Shown here piece by piece: positions 37,401-50,575 of a stretch of 64,000 bases of DNA (positions are counted from its first letter, which is position 1; the number at the start of each line of letters is the position of its first letter). The position numbers and the translations under genes are program-made. Source of the DNA: Typha latifolia (Eukaryota > Streptophyta > Magnoliopsida > Poales > Typhaceae); contig CM034102.1 of NCBI GenBank assembly GCA_019914945.1, forward strand, positions 13,133,501 to 13,197,500, given 5' to 3'. The notes under the pieces were generated by a model that ran no database searches, was not told where the DNA came from, and worked only from the letters and a program-made list of their open reading frames with translations.

Positions 37401-40400
37401 TGGTTAGGTGCATTTTGCTAGCCTGTTACCATCTACTGGCCCGATCAGAATTTGCACTCAGTCGGGCTCTTTTTGAACAGGTCGTTTGGGCTAGGTTTGT
37501 AGTGTAGCTTAGCAAGCTGGTTTACCAATGCAAACTGGCAAGCTGGGTCTGCGGTGAAGGGACGCCAAGCTGTTTGGCACACCCATCTCTTCTTGCCTTA
37601 CATGTTGATAGTGGTGTTTGCCAATGGCAGAAGTGGTGCCTTGGGTAAGTAAGAAATTTGACTTCCACAAGGAGGAGGTTCTGTATAGATGGGATGGGAA
37701 GGAAGGGTAATTGGGGGAGGATTTTTTGTGGGAGCGGTAGATGTAGATAGGAGGTGAGGTGCATGATCATAAAAGGTAAGAGAACAAAACTACGTATGTG
37801 GGAAAGGAAGAAAATGGGAGGTGGCCTTTTGGAGTAGGAAGAAATCCTTTGTGGGTCAGGTAGATATGTAGGAGGTGGGTTTTTTAAGGCGAAAGGAAGA
37901 ATTTGTTGGTGGGGTAGACGTGGAGGAGGTGCATTTGTGATGGAGGAAGAAGATAGAAGGTGACTTCGAAGATTCCTATGGTGCAGGCTAGTTGGCGGAC
38001 TTGACGGGCTAGGAAGCAATCGTGTGTAAGGTTCATGTTCGCAGGCTAGGTTGAGCGAGTAGGAGACTAGACCATGTCACTTATTATGCTCTCAAGCTCG
38101 GGCCATGCTTAGCCTCGTCTAAGTCGGGTGGGCACATGCTGGACTTTGGCAGGGTGGGCTTTTGGATTACCTCTAGTAGTTTCAAACCAAGGATAGGCAA
38201 GCTTATTAATGTAAATAGAAACTACAATAGAACATGAGTATAATCTTACATAGCAACGTGGCCGTGCCGATCGGCACTTATTGTGGCGGCGGCATACCGG
38301 CACGTGGCACAATGGGTGCCACACGGCACCCCTCCAAACAGCTTTATCGCTAGTCGTAGACCAGCCATCACCGCTCCTCGCCGACGTCATTGTTCGCCAT
38401 CGTCTTGCCACCGTCTCATCGCCCTCGAGTTGCCAATCACACGTGGTGGGATGCCCTAGACTGAGGAGGAAGGAGTGGCAGATCGGTTGAAATAAAAACT
38501 TAAGTTGCGGATCCAATGATTGGCAATTCGGGGGCGACGAGACGGCGGTGAACGACGACGATGAGGTCAGCGAGGAGCGGCGAAAGGTGAAGGTGAGTAG
38601 TCTCCCTCATCTTTTTCTCTCTCTTATGTCACGGTCGACAAGTGCCTCGCCTGGTGCCATGCTATGCGGCCATGTTGTGCCGGTCGGTGGTCAGCACGGC
38701 ACATGCCTATGGCACGGTCATCCATGTTACATAGTAATGCAATTCAAAATTTTGAACAAATGTCAGAGAAATTGTGACAAAATTTTGGCCAAATGGATTC
38801 AGCAATACAGATAACAAAAGCAGTAAATAATCATAAAATTTTCTATTAAGATATAAGCAAGATTAGATCTTATTCAGTTTAAAATTAACAAACCAGAAAG
38901 TTTGAAATTTATAACAGAAGATATGGCCAAAGCGAACAGTAGATTGATCACCAAATTTAGGTTAATCAAGCGTTGACTAAAGATAGGTTGGCTCTCACCT
39001 GATGTGAAGGATAGTGTATTAAGCCACCAATAGTCCTCATTATATTGTTGAAAATCGCTCAAGACAATAACAAATATACAGAAAGGATGCAAAGTGATAA
39101 GGTAGGGTAATAAGAAATCTATATGGATCATGGGGGGGTTTTGTAGAGAAGAGGTAAATTTGGAAACCCACGAGGATTGTTAAAAGAAGTCACAAGTAAA
39201 ATGAAGAGTAGATGAGAGTTTTATATGAAGAAGACAAGTTTTTGATGCCTTCCAAATATGATCCTCGATTAGGGGTTGCATGGGGTTTATAAAGAGGAGG
39301 GGTGACCAAATGTCTGTTTTTTGGAGGTTCAAAGGCTGAGAAGTTAAGGAGTTAAAGGAGCTATGTTGGAAAGTCCAAAAGTTGAGAAGTTAAGAAGCTA
39401 ATTTGGAAAGTCTAAAATTGAGAAAAAGGTGTAGTTTTCTAGAGGACTCCCCAGTGGTTTAGGCAGCCCACTAACCCAACCTAGCCTAGCCCAAGTTGAC
39501 TACCTAGTATACTAATCGATCCAGTGGCCAAACAAAATGGTGCGAACATCCCTCGCACATTAAGCTAATATTAAGATTGTTCGAATAGAGCAAGTAGTCT
39601 AATTGGAAGTCAATGTCACATCACATAGAGACTCAAATACATTTGAAAGAAAAAGATCATATATAAATGGGCATATTATAAGTCAGGTAATCAAAGCAAG
39701 TCAATGTGAATTAGACTTTTCAAGAATGCACATTATTTGGTTCAGTTATCGCCTTAAACCCGATTCCAGTGTATATTAGCCTTACTAGAGTACCTTGATG
39801 CGGTTAAAGCTTTCCAATTCTCTATGCAAGATTCACCTTCTTTAGTCATACACGCCATCTCACTTTTACCACATGACTTCTTACTAGAGGCAACCTATTC
39901 CTTATGATTGTCGGCAATTCATATAGCAAAATGATGTCAAAACTGGTACAATATTTCCTGTCCAGATGAATACGCACTAATCAGATTTCTCTTCACCCTC
40001 TTTCTGCCTTTTTATCTTTCCGTATTTTTTTTCCTTCTTTCTTCCCATATAATGGTATCCAGCATCGATGCTTGTTGCTGCATGTGACCTTTTTTATTTA
40101 GATATTTTATCTCTTTCTGTCTGCATGCTGAAGGTAAATGTATTCCTGCATATCTAATTTTCTTCTCATACTTAAACTTTACTCATTTTTGCTTTGACTA
40201 TATAAAAGTGCTTTGATTAAAGAGTGCTAATATTTTGACCTTGTTAGATCTTTTGAGCCATTTTTTAAGAAATATAGGTATCTTAGTAGGGAAATACAGT
40301 CCTTTTCTATCTCTTATGCTTAAGCATAAATTCTGAAATTTGACTTATTCTCTTCCTTTTTCTTTTGTGTCCATTTATTGTACATATTGTTTAAAGTTTT

Positions 40401-43400
40401 GAGCTAATCATGTTAATTTGTAATGGTAAATCTGCAGGACTTCTATGAAGCTTACAGAGGTATCTGTGAGTGATAAATTGGAGGGTTTTCGTGCAAAGCA
40501 AGAGGTATTTTGATTCTTAGGTGGATTTGTTAGATTTTAACATGTATAATCTTTATATCTTGATTATAAATCTTTCAATCATAACAATGTACTGCACCTA
40601 GTAGTTTCACGGTAACAATGTACTGCACCCCCTGCATGCTATTGCCATCCATTGGCACATTTTTGCTGTCTTTGACACGACAATTCTCAATTTGTCGTAA
40701 ATGACAAATTGATACTAAAGTCTACATTAGAGTCTTCTTTCCTTAGATAATGTTGTAAATGACCTATTTTCTTAAAAAACATAATAGTCAACTAACATGA
40801 TTCAACACCTATGATGATTGAATGCAATCATTAATCGACAATAATTCAATATTTGAAAGTTAAAACTAATACCTAGTTGAACGTAGTTAGTTAAAACCAA
40901 AACCTAATTGAAGGTAGTTAATTTGATATGTTCCTATATCAATTTTGACCCAATATGAGTGAATTTAACATATTAATTTTAAAAAGTTTAATGGAAAAAA
41001 AATTGGGTGAAATCTAATTATGCCGAAAATTTATCTAAGAATTATAAAATTTGGATTCAAATCAACTCACGTTGAGTTAATCTAACATGTTATACTAATT
41101 TTGACTCAATTTGAATAAATTTGACATATTAACTTTAGATTTTTTTTTGAATTTTGAGGGAAATCAAAATTTATCTTTGATATCTACATTTTAAAGATTA
41201 TTTTTCATAAATCTAGGTAAATCTTTACAAATAATAGATCTAGCAAAAATGCCAAAACTGAGCTAGATCTTTCATTTGTACTCTCCAATTTTTTTAAAAA
41301 TTTAAAAAATAAAAATAAGTCTCATGCTGTCCGGCATGGGTCTGCACATAGCCATGCCAGTTTGGCATGCACCCGTGCCAAAGCTCGGCATGACCATCCT
41401 TGGTTCTTACCTCTCTCTCTCATGTTGTTTGTTTGATCTTCTATTGTTGCCTTTTCACATAAATTGTCTTTGATTAATATAAGTTGGCTAGTAGCCAGTA
41501 GTTCATTATTTCATATATGAATATGGTTTTGGGAACCATGCTTATGTTTTCATTTTTTTTTCCTATTGAGTTTTTGATATCCCCCAAATTCGAACAAAAT
41601 GAAATAAACTGAGTCTCCCTAAGATGATGTGCATGTTAGGCAAGCTAATAATGGAACTTCTTGAATTGCAAACTGTTTGGTTGTTGTGGCTTGCTATTTT
41701 GCTACTACTTACTTAATAATCAGAAACAGAGTACTCTTCTAGTTAAATATATCATTAATGAAAATGCATTTCCCGAAATTCCATTTCCGTTCTGATGTAT
41801 GCTAGTTGTTGGTAATCCATATGGATGTCTTGTTTGCAGCATTTCAAAGGCTTGAGTTTCCCTACCATTTCATCAGTTGGTCCAAATGCAGCAGTAATTC
41901 ACTATTCACCAGATGGAAGCTCATGCGCTGAACTTGATGCCGATAAAATCTACTTATTTGATTCAGGGGCACAGGTTAGTTTAGTACTCATTTTCTTACC
42001 TTGCTGTATCTGTTTCTTTTCATGTTCTTGATATTCTGCTCATTAGCTAACATTGCATTCTTCAAAAGTATTTAGATGGCACGACAGATATAACCAGGAC
42101 TGTGCATTTTGGCAGACCGTCAGCACATGAGAAATCATGCTATACTGCTGTAAGTTCTCTCTCTCTCTGTAGTCCTTATCTATGAGTCGAACAGTTTATG
42201 AGTTTAAGTTTGAGAAATTTAGGAATCTATATGCATTGCATAATGAAAGGTCAGGTTATACATCATCATTAGATATCTAGATTCACTTCAATTTGTTAAA
42301 AATTTAATGACTTAATTATAAGGGGAAGGGGGTATGCATGTCCAAGTTCTTTTTGTTAAATACTCAGGGGACTCAAGGCAGCATTTAGAATAGGATGTAG
42401 TTTCTGATGTCTGCAGATCTGGTCCTCATATATGTCTATGTATTAGTTCTGCTTGTTGTTTAAAGTTTAAACAATGTTAATCTATGTGCTGTCTTTAGGA
42501 ATTTTTGGTTACAAGGATATTGGAAAACAAGATGTAAGTATGGACTGGTAGGAAAAATGCATTACAATTCCAGTGATTGTCCTTGTACAATTCTAGCAAA
42601 GAAATTTTTTTAACCTCCCTTTAGTGAGTATCTGCAATTTATAAAGCTCAATTACCTTAAGTCAATTTAATTGTACGGCAAGAAATGCTTAAGTTACAAT
42701 CTATATTATCATCATGGATTGCCATATCGATCGACATGTGTCAATATGCATCGTGACCACGGATGGCCCTGTCACCTGTAGTGGCACGCACTTGGCGTGT
42801 CGGTCCAGCACGGCTGTGTGTCGTCTGGCACGGCCCTTTTTTTAGTTTTTTTTCTATTTTCGTTGATCATCATCAAATCAACTTTAGTTCCTGTGCATGT
42901 TCAATAATAATATCATATCATAGGAGAATTATAAAATTCTTATTTGTATGAATATTATATGAGATATTAAAAGCAATAATATTAGTTGATGAGTTTTGAA
43001 GATTATCGACAGTATTTAGTGTAACATTCTCATATTATTTTTATGCCGGCAAGTGAAGTATTTGATTCTCCTCGAATGCTACATTTAATTAGATATTAGT
43101 TTTAATTATTGAACTATTATTAATTAATATTATCTGTTGAATGTTATGATGTGTTCAATTATGTTATAGAATATTTAATTTTAAAGTGTTCAGTCATTAG
43201 TATTAGTTTTAATGAATATATTCAATCATATTATATGTTGAATAATATTTAATTTAACTGTTGTTTTATCTTTAATAACATAAGTCATTTACAAAAATAA
43301 TCTAAAGATAAAACACTATATTGTTAGTTTTAATACATATATTTAAATAAAAATTCAAGGATTGACATGCCAAAGACCTAAAAATATTTAAATATTTTAA

Positions 43401-46400
43401 AATTTTTATTAAAAATATTATAAATATGTGCTAGTGGTATGTAGAAGCGCCCTACTAGCACGTAGTGGCGTGCCACTGGCATGGTGGAGTGTGCCGCTTG
43501 ACGCATGCCATAGTTGGTGGCACGGCATGGCACGTGCCACTAGCACGACCATAGTTGATCGTAGTAGTAAATTATAGGCACCAATATGAGGGGAGTATTT
43601 CGATGCTTCTTCATGATGTGTGCCATTGGAACTGAGCATATCATAGTTTAAGGAAATCTAATTTGAGTTTCTTTTTTATTGGTATCTTTGTAATTTTGTG
43701 TTTGATGTATATAAATTTCACTTTAATTTTTAAAAATCAAAGGAAAAATGTGGTTTTCCCCAAGTTATTTGCCTCAACAAAGAGGATCTTGAAAAAGTAT
43801 GGAAAATCATAGTAATTGCATATGCTACACTAATATATAGTGTTGAAAGAGTTTAATTTAGACTCAAACTTATTTAAGGGCCTAGAAAGGTTTAGAGATT
43901 ATTTTTCGACATATCAAGAGTATTCGGTGTACCACCAGCACACCAGCTTGGTACAACATGTGCCAATGGTACATACTTTGCCGAGCAACTTAGTCGGAAA
44001 GCCCCATGCCATTGCCACGACAATCCTTGGTTATCGTATTTATTATTTTGTTTTTTCTTTCATCAATTACAGCTCTTTGAAACAACCTCTCTGGCAATAG
44101 GATTGAGGTCATGTATGTCCTACCGTCCCGAGAGCTTGTATTGGCAAGAGCCTTGTGCACTAGGATGACTCTTTAACTTAACTTTCATTAATCTAATTTC
44201 TAGCGATTTCTTGTTGATTAAAATAGGTCCTGAAAGGTCATATTGCATTGGATAGTGCCAGATTTCCTAATGGGACAACAGGTAAGGCAGTTTGAAGGCC
44301 TTTTACTAGCATATTTACTTAAACTCAAGTTACTAAGAATATCTCTTATTCCAGGGCATGCTCTTGATATTCTTGCTCGGACTCCACTATGGAAGGATGG
44401 TCTTGATTATCGTCATGGTACGGGCCATGGAGTTGGATCTTACCTAAATGTACATGAAGGTCAGATCTTAGTCATACACATATAATTCTTGCAGCTCTAC
44501 ATCAATACATGCAATCTCTGCAATCTCTAACTCGGAAATTTATGTTTATCAGGCCCCCATCTTATTAGTTTTAGACCTCATGCTCGAAATGTGGCATTAC
44601 AGGCATCAATGACTGTGACAAATGGTGAGTATCATCAATGTCACCATGGCATTTTGGTTAGAGTTTATAATTAAGAAGTACAGTTTTTGTTTGATCTTGA
44701 GCTTTCATAGAATCAATATTTGACTTTTTTTCACTGTGAGAAATGATCACATGTATGTACTCTCTCCAAGATTTTACTCCATATAACATTTGGCTTTCCT
44801 TCATTATCTATTTATTGCTTTTCTTTGGTAAAACATACATTCAGAAGGAATTGATTGCTTGTATTTGTACATATTTCAGTTTCTTAATTAGGTTTCTTGT
44901 TCAATTTTCAAATCCTTTTTTGCAGCATAAATTCCATTAGTTTCTCTATGATTATTTTTAACAGAAAATTAAGGACTGTAATGTATTAACTCTGAACCAT
45001 ATGTTATTCACTGTTTTCTTGATTTATAGTTTGATCATCCTTGACTTCTAGATGGCTTCTTAGACACCTCCTTATTAGTGCCTTGGCACTTGGAGTTTCT
45101 TGTCCATGATTCAAATTAGGCTCTAGGATCCTACAGTATTAGACCTAGATGAAAACTAATCTTTGAAGTATCTTTAACAACTTAAGATGCTAATGACAAA
45201 ATAAATTAGGATTAGACGCCATCATGCCAATGGAAGAATCTATCAGTTGAGGCTTTTCTTTGCTGGTCTATACTTTGTATGACGTAAAAGCTGCTGATCT
45301 CTATGCTATAGTTGAGGGTCTATGGTTAGAGCAGAGAGTGTAAAAGATTGAATTGAGTAGAGTGTTTAGTGTAAGCCCACCTTGTGAGTACTTTCAACTA
45401 CGGTCATAATTAGTTCTTAGCCTTGTCTGATTTTATTTTATTTTTGGGTAAAAAGGAAAATATGTTACCTCAAAAAAAGGTGTGAAAATCCATCAGGTAT
45501 CCTGCAGATACCCAGTGTGTCACTATACAAAATATCTAACAACACAGAGTGGGCAGCCTTATCTGATCTTTGAGTTGTGACATTGATGCTGTACATTAAT
45601 GTACCATTGTTACAATTAGCTGAAGTTCGAATTTGGTGCTTTTTGATACATTGGGCATTAGTGATTCTCAGTTTATAATGAAAGAGGGATGTTAGACACT
45701 ACATTTTTGCTGCTGGTGTAAATTATCGTGTATTTATAATTTGAAGGACTAAATTCCATAAATGCCGTACTAAAATTCCTTCCAGATTACTAGTGTATGT
45801 TGAGGATGTCTAATCTTTGTTTTTCATTTCTCTGCAGAACCTGGTTACTATGAAGATGGGAGCTTTGGTATAAGGTTGGAGAATGTCCTTATAGTAAATG
45901 AAGCTAATACTAAATTCAATTTTGGTGAAAAGGGCTATTTAGCGTTTGAGCACATAACATGGGTATGTTGGAATGATGTTTATATAGTTTCTTGTTTCTA
46001 CTGCCATGATTACAACCTGTGAAATTTAGGTCTTGAGATGCTAGCTTGTTTGATAGGAAACAACGATAAGCAGTTTAGCCTCAAAATGTTTAACTCAGAT
46101 CTCAAGCTTTCAGCATAGTTGGGCCTTCTTAACTTTGTTTTTCCAAGGTCTAGGAAGATATGAGGGCAAGAAAATCCAGCTAGCTGATCTCTTTTACCAG
46201 GTGTAGGTAGTTAAATGAGCACCAGCGAAGGCTACATATGAACAAATATTTCTCTAATTAGAGGTAGCTTTTGAAACTTATGAAGTTTTCATGTCGCCAC
46301 CAGATTCAACCTTGTGTGTTAAGCAAGCATGAGCCATATAGAGCGTGAAGTTGTGATTGAGTCTATTTTTGCTCTCTTAAAAGCTGCAGAGTATAAGAAG

Positions 46401-46645
46401 ATTTCGCCTCTTATTTCTTGTTTCATCTCTTACCAACCTCTTCTCTCTCTCTCCTGCTGGTATTTTATGATATGCAGGCCCCATACCAAAAGAAACTGAT
46501 GGATTTGGTCTTGTTGAACACGGAAGAGATTGAATGGATAAATGCATATCATTCTGACTGCAGAAAAATCTTAGCACCATTCTTAGATGAGCAGGAGATG
46601 GAATGGCTGAATAAAGCCACTGAACCCATTAGTATAAGCGCTTAA
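28476..46645 (+). CDS. APP1: aminopeptidase P1 (Xaa-Pro aminopeptidase), cytosolic
   Basis: Metallopeptidase of the M24B family that removes an N-terminal residue preceding proline. Sixteen exons: 28476-28568, 28926-28989, 30716-30855, 31684-31968, 32114-32236, 32438-32746, 33759-33845, 35686-35753, 40438-40504, 41840-41974, 42069-42149, 44227-44281, 44355-44459, 44553-44624, 45838-45962 and 46478-46645, giving 658 residues. Two creatinase-like N-terminal domains precede the pita-bread catalytic domain. Putative metal ligands are Asp453 (FDSGAQY), Asp464 (TTDITRT), His527 (HGTGHGVG), Glu562 (TNEPGYYED) and Glu576 (GIRLEN). Their spacing fits human APP1 apart from one residue before the first Glu. 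There is no transit peptide, consistent with the cytosolic isoform. All introns are GT-AG. Intron 8 (4.7 kb) and intron 11 (2.1 kb) are filled with repeats, and intron 7 carries a foldback MITE; the coding frame is undisturbed. Confidence 0.95.
34581..34970. mobile_element. foldback MITE with about 55-bp arms in APP1 intron 7
   Basis: The left arm starts GGAAAATTACACTAAGACC and the right arm ends GGTCTAAGGTGTAATTGTTCC. The reverse complement of the right arm matches the left arm through CTTGAA, TCATTT-CA and CTCTTAT-type blocks, about 55 bp in all. There is no ORF. The long inverted repeats and lack of coding suggest a Mutator-type or foldback MITE. Confidence 0.7.
36400..38240. repeat. degenerate repeat-derived sequence in APP1 intron 8
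   Basis: This part of the intron is more GC-rich than its surroundings from about 37300 on, with motifs such as CATGGCCAGCCAAGCCG, GGGCTCTTTTTGAACAGG and CTCGGGCCATGC. These resemble common plant hAT-like repeats. Minus-strand ORFs here (37522-38019) are proline- and serine-rich by composition and probably not genes. Boundaries are not clear. Confidence 0.35.
38254..38726. mobile_element. hAT-like MITE with 8-bp target site duplication
   Basis: The element begins CAACGTGGCCGTGCC and ends GGCACGGTCATCCATG, which are imperfect terminal inverted repeats. It is flanked by identical octamers TTACATAG (38246-38253 and 38727-38734). Eight-base target duplications and CA...TG ends are typical of the hAT superfamily. 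The 473-bp interior is GC-rich and has no transposase. It lies in intron 8 of APP1. Confidence 0.8.
41310..41404. mobile_element. 3' fragment of a hAT-like MITE relative
   Basis: GC-rich segment ending GGCATGACCATCCTTG, the same terminal motif as the element at 38254-38726. It lies in intron 9 of APP1, inside otherwise AT-rich sequence. The matching 5' end was not found. Confidence 0.4.
42758..43557. mobile_element. hAT-like element in APP1 intron 11
   Basis: Begins CACGGATGGCCCTG and ends TAGCACGACCATAGTTG, an imperfect inverted pair related to the 38254-38726 element. Flanking octamers are ATCGTGAC and ATCGTAGT, which share the first five bases. The GC-rich ends surround an AT-rich core of about 550 bp. 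Confidence 0.5.
43900..44034. mobile_element. hAT-like MITE fragment in APP1 intron 11
   Basis: GC-rich segment with GTGTACCACCAGCACACC and the end GCCACGACAATCCTTG, which resembles the terminal repeat of the neighbouring hAT-like elements. No 5' terminus is evident. Confidence 0.35.
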
Positions 46646-48167
46646 GCTGCTTGGAACTCTCGGTGGCTTCCTAACTTGCCGAGGTATATTGCAAGTCGTA
46701 ATGTTGCCCCTCTGTTTCATAAATTACACACTTCAATTTCCTTTGATGTGTAACGTTCTCAGAAATAGTTATTAATGTATTATTCTACGACAATTTAGAC
46801 AGGGATAAAATTAAGCACTTGCTGTTTTATCTTCTTTCAAGTAAGCTACTATGAAAGAAAAGATATTGTAACGTTTATCAAGTTTCTCATTCATTAGCTG
46901 CCACAAAGACGATACATTGTATAGAGAATTGACTCTTGAATTCTGGCAAGTTGCCAAAGTAGGAAATCTTGATTGAATAATTGTCAAGCTCCGCAAATGT
47001 TCCAACTTTATCTTTGTCCATTTTTCATAAAATTCTTGCTACTTTTGTCCAATAGCTCAGATAAGATGGGGTTGGTTTCTCTATTTCATTTTTTATTCAT
47101 GGATTGTTAATCTCTCAGGCTGTATTTCTGCTACTGCTCGAGACCTTGACTAGCCAAATTGCTTAACAACATCTAGGATATAGTTTAGACCATAATTATC
47201 ATAATTGAATGGGACTTTGACCCGATTAGAGGTCAAGTTATTGGGTTACTGTTTAACCAGCTGATCACCTGATTGGAATACTAGTTTATTTAGCATTAAT
47301 TTTTAAGTAATTAAATAACATATCTATAGTTCTAAAGGATTCCATTTTTAGTGGAAATGTATGTAGACTAGTTCTAAATAATTCTAAAAACTAAAAAATA
47401 TCTATAGAACAATGCAATTGTATTTCATTCCATTATGTAGCTATTTTTAATTAATAATTATGTTTTAAGTACATACCAATCAGATGATTTGTGTGAAATC
47501 ATATCATAATTACACTTTTAATATTTAAAAATATAATAATTTAGTTTTAGGATTAAATTACTCTTAGGGTAAATAATAGAACAATTGAACATTAAGGACA
47601 ACTAGGTAATTTTTTTTAAAAACAAAAGAGCAATCTTGTCTATTTGCAGATATTCTGTTGGATTGCACAGTTCATTGGTTGAACGACCAGGTCAATTGGT
47701 TTTTACTGAATTGGACATCGGTTCACAAGTCTGCTCACCTAGTCTGATCTGATTCTGATAACTATAAACTAAATATTGTTGGCGGGATATAACATTGTCG
47801 GATTTGCCTCCTCTTACGATGTCCGTGTTATGCTTTATAATCTGAATAATCTTACTCAAAGTTCTTAATCTTAGAAAAAAAGAACAATTTAGAAATGTGT
47901 GTTATCTCAAAAAAGAAAGAAGAATATTGTGAGCTAAATATATTGAAGATGAAAGCAAGAACTGCAATTATGTTGCAATTCCTAAAATTCATAAGTAGTT
48001 TTGCTTTATTTGTTTGAAAAGCATTCACATAGCCTGTGATTAACCTTCTATACCACAGATAAGCACGGGGTTGTTTAGTTTCATAATGTTTGAAAAACTA
48101 TATTTAAATCAACTTCTTAATTTATGAATCTCAATCATGATGTATCCTTTTCAAGTGCCATGTTACG

Positions 48168-48170
<3 letters not shown>

Positions 48171-48254
<84 letters not shown>
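48171..48254. repeat. compound (CT)n(AT)n microsatellite
   Basis: About 27 CT units (48171-48224) run directly into about 15 AT units (48225-48254). This is the longest simple repeat in the window. Confidence 0.97.
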
Positions 48255-48257
<3 letters not shown>

Positions 48258-49103
48258 GCATGTTGATATTGAAACACATATACCCTTGACCTTTGATGAG
48301 AAGGAAAAAGGAGGGAAGATTCACAGTTTCTTTTCCTTACAATAATTTCTCATTTAACACTATAGATACAACATCTTGAGATGCATGACTATCACTGGTT
48401 TGTTGAAGTTTGGAATAATTTTCTGAAACAATGGCATAAGTGTGTTTCTCATTGAATGCATTTTGCAAGCATCATCAAAGTTACTGTGGCCTTTTTTCTC
48501 AGATGCAGTGTGATCTAATGAAGCATCTCAATCTTTTCTTCTTTTATGGAGCAACTACACAGCTGAGAGTGAGTGGAAACCCATGTTCCTTGTGACAGAT
48601 TGATGACAATGTGTGAGAGCTGTGGGGCCCCTCAAACGCTTCCAAACGTTTCCAAGCATATTAGATTTGAATCAGAGAATGATAGAATAGAGACAGGAGC
48701 AGGCTTGGAGGACTCATCAGACATGACATGAGCTGATATGAACTGCCCTCCTAAATTTGGATCTTTTTTTATAAAATAAATGTTTTGATATAAAGATATA
48801 GATATCCTCTTATAGACTCTTTTATTTATCATATAAAATATACTCTATTATTGAAAACTAAACCACTAATAGGAAATTCAAAATTTATTAGTTGAGGTTG
48901 ATATTTGATAATCTTCTATATTAGCGTTATATATGCATAGCTAAACTCGTTATGGGCTCTTTCTTAAGAGATTCATCAACTTAGTTTGTCTGATCTATAT
49001 ATTAGATATGGTTCCAATCTATATATAGAAGAGGCTTAAGTCCTTTGTCTAATATATAACCTAAAAACTCGTAATCAATAAAGAAAAGACTCGATTATAT
49101 ATA

Positions 49104-49130
49104 GAAGAAAGAAAGAAAGAAAGAAAGAAA
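49104..49130. repeat. (GAAA)n microsatellite
   Basis: Tetranucleotide run of about six units in intergenic DNA. Confidence 0.85.
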
Positions 49131-50540
49131 ATACAGATGAACTCTCACGTTCGAGTATTAGGAGTAGAACATGGAATAGAGAATTAAAGTGGAAAGAATT
49201 CAGGTAAGGCTGATATCTAATGCCTAATTAAATTTTGGGTTAGGTATGAGTTTCCAAATGAATGTAAAAACTCCTGATTTCACTTGAGTTTCACTCTCTC
49301 ACACTTAATTTGAGAACCTTAGATTTAATATTTAATAGATATTCTTTTCACCCAGCGTTATACACGCATGATTTAAATCCGTTGTGATATATTAAAAAGC
49401 ATTACCATCTTTATTTGACCAAATAAATAAACAAATTATTCTATCGATTAGAAAACCTTCTTCTATGGTGTGTGCCAAATCTTTGAGTGGATATTAGGTA
49501 TAAATTTCCATAACCTAAGATTATAAACTTTGAGTGCATGCATTGAAAGCTATCAGATAGATGAGCTGGTGTAGCATTGAAGTGTGTTTGACCCCGGCTG
49601 AACAATGACACATGCAAGAGTTGTGAAGAATTGAAATCACTCATCAACTCTATGCTGAACCTATTTATTATGTCTCTCCACCGTATTACATTACTGTAGT
49701 AGGAGCGTATCCATTCATGGCAGGAGATCACGGTTTGAAATTAGAATATATTGTATTTGCTATGGCTCGCAATTTATCTCATTTATGATCCGTTTTAGGA
49801 GGGCTAGCTTATATTCTAATCTACGACGGTATTCAATTTATTTGAATTTTTCTTTTCCTCTTAAGCATGAATATGATTGATCTTGTGTAACCTTTTGATT
49901 GCAGATTATTAGTTCCTTAGCAAATGATGCCAATCTAAATGTTAGAGGTCTTTGAAATTTTTAGTTACTCGTCCATGTAATTAGAATTATGTAAATTTAT
50001 AATTGACACTCTATATTTTATTTGTTATTAACACTCTATTATGGAGGTATTTATCGTTGGACATGCCGGTATTTTAAACTTTTATTGCCTATAAAAGCCT
50101 AATTTAACTAGAAAACTCCTAGTGAAATAGAGAATTAATATTAACTTATGCAGAAGTTATTACGTACATATATAATGTTTGTGAGACAATAAAAGTTAAT
50201 AGGAGGTGTTGAATAATAAAAATACTCATCATTGTTATAAAAAAAATATTAGATAAAATAAAATCAGGCTTCCCTTAGTCTTTGCTTAGCATATCATATT
50301 ATATTTTAGTTCCTAGATTGACTATGGAAATCAAAATTATTATATATGTTGATGAATTAGTGGATTCTAATAGCTAGCTATAATTCCTAAGAATAATGTA
50401 TTAGTATATTGTTTAGATTGTAGGTATTAGTATATTGTTTAGATTAGTATATTGTTTATATTGTTTATTTTTTTAACATCTTGAATTCTAGGTGTAGCCT
50501 AACACTTGGTCACAATATGATCCTTGTAAGCCCATCTAAC

Positions 50541-50574
<34 letters not shown>
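50541..50574. repeat. (TAA)n microsatellite
   Basis: Trinucleotide run of about eleven units in intergenic DNA. Confidence 0.95.

Positions 50575-50575
<1 letters not shown>

Noticed and set aside
37522..38019. 165-codon minus-strand ORF, proline- and serine-rich
   Set aside because: It lies antisense inside APP1 intron 8 in repeat-like GC-rich sequence, has low-complexity composition and no domain.
38109..38516. 135-codon minus-strand ORF
   Set aside because: It spans the boundary of the hAT-like MITE, so the frame is produced by GC-rich repeat sequence and not by a gene.
48124..48345. 73-codon ORF
   Set aside because: Mostly Ser-Leu and Tyr-Ile repeats from the (CT)n(AT)n microsatellite.
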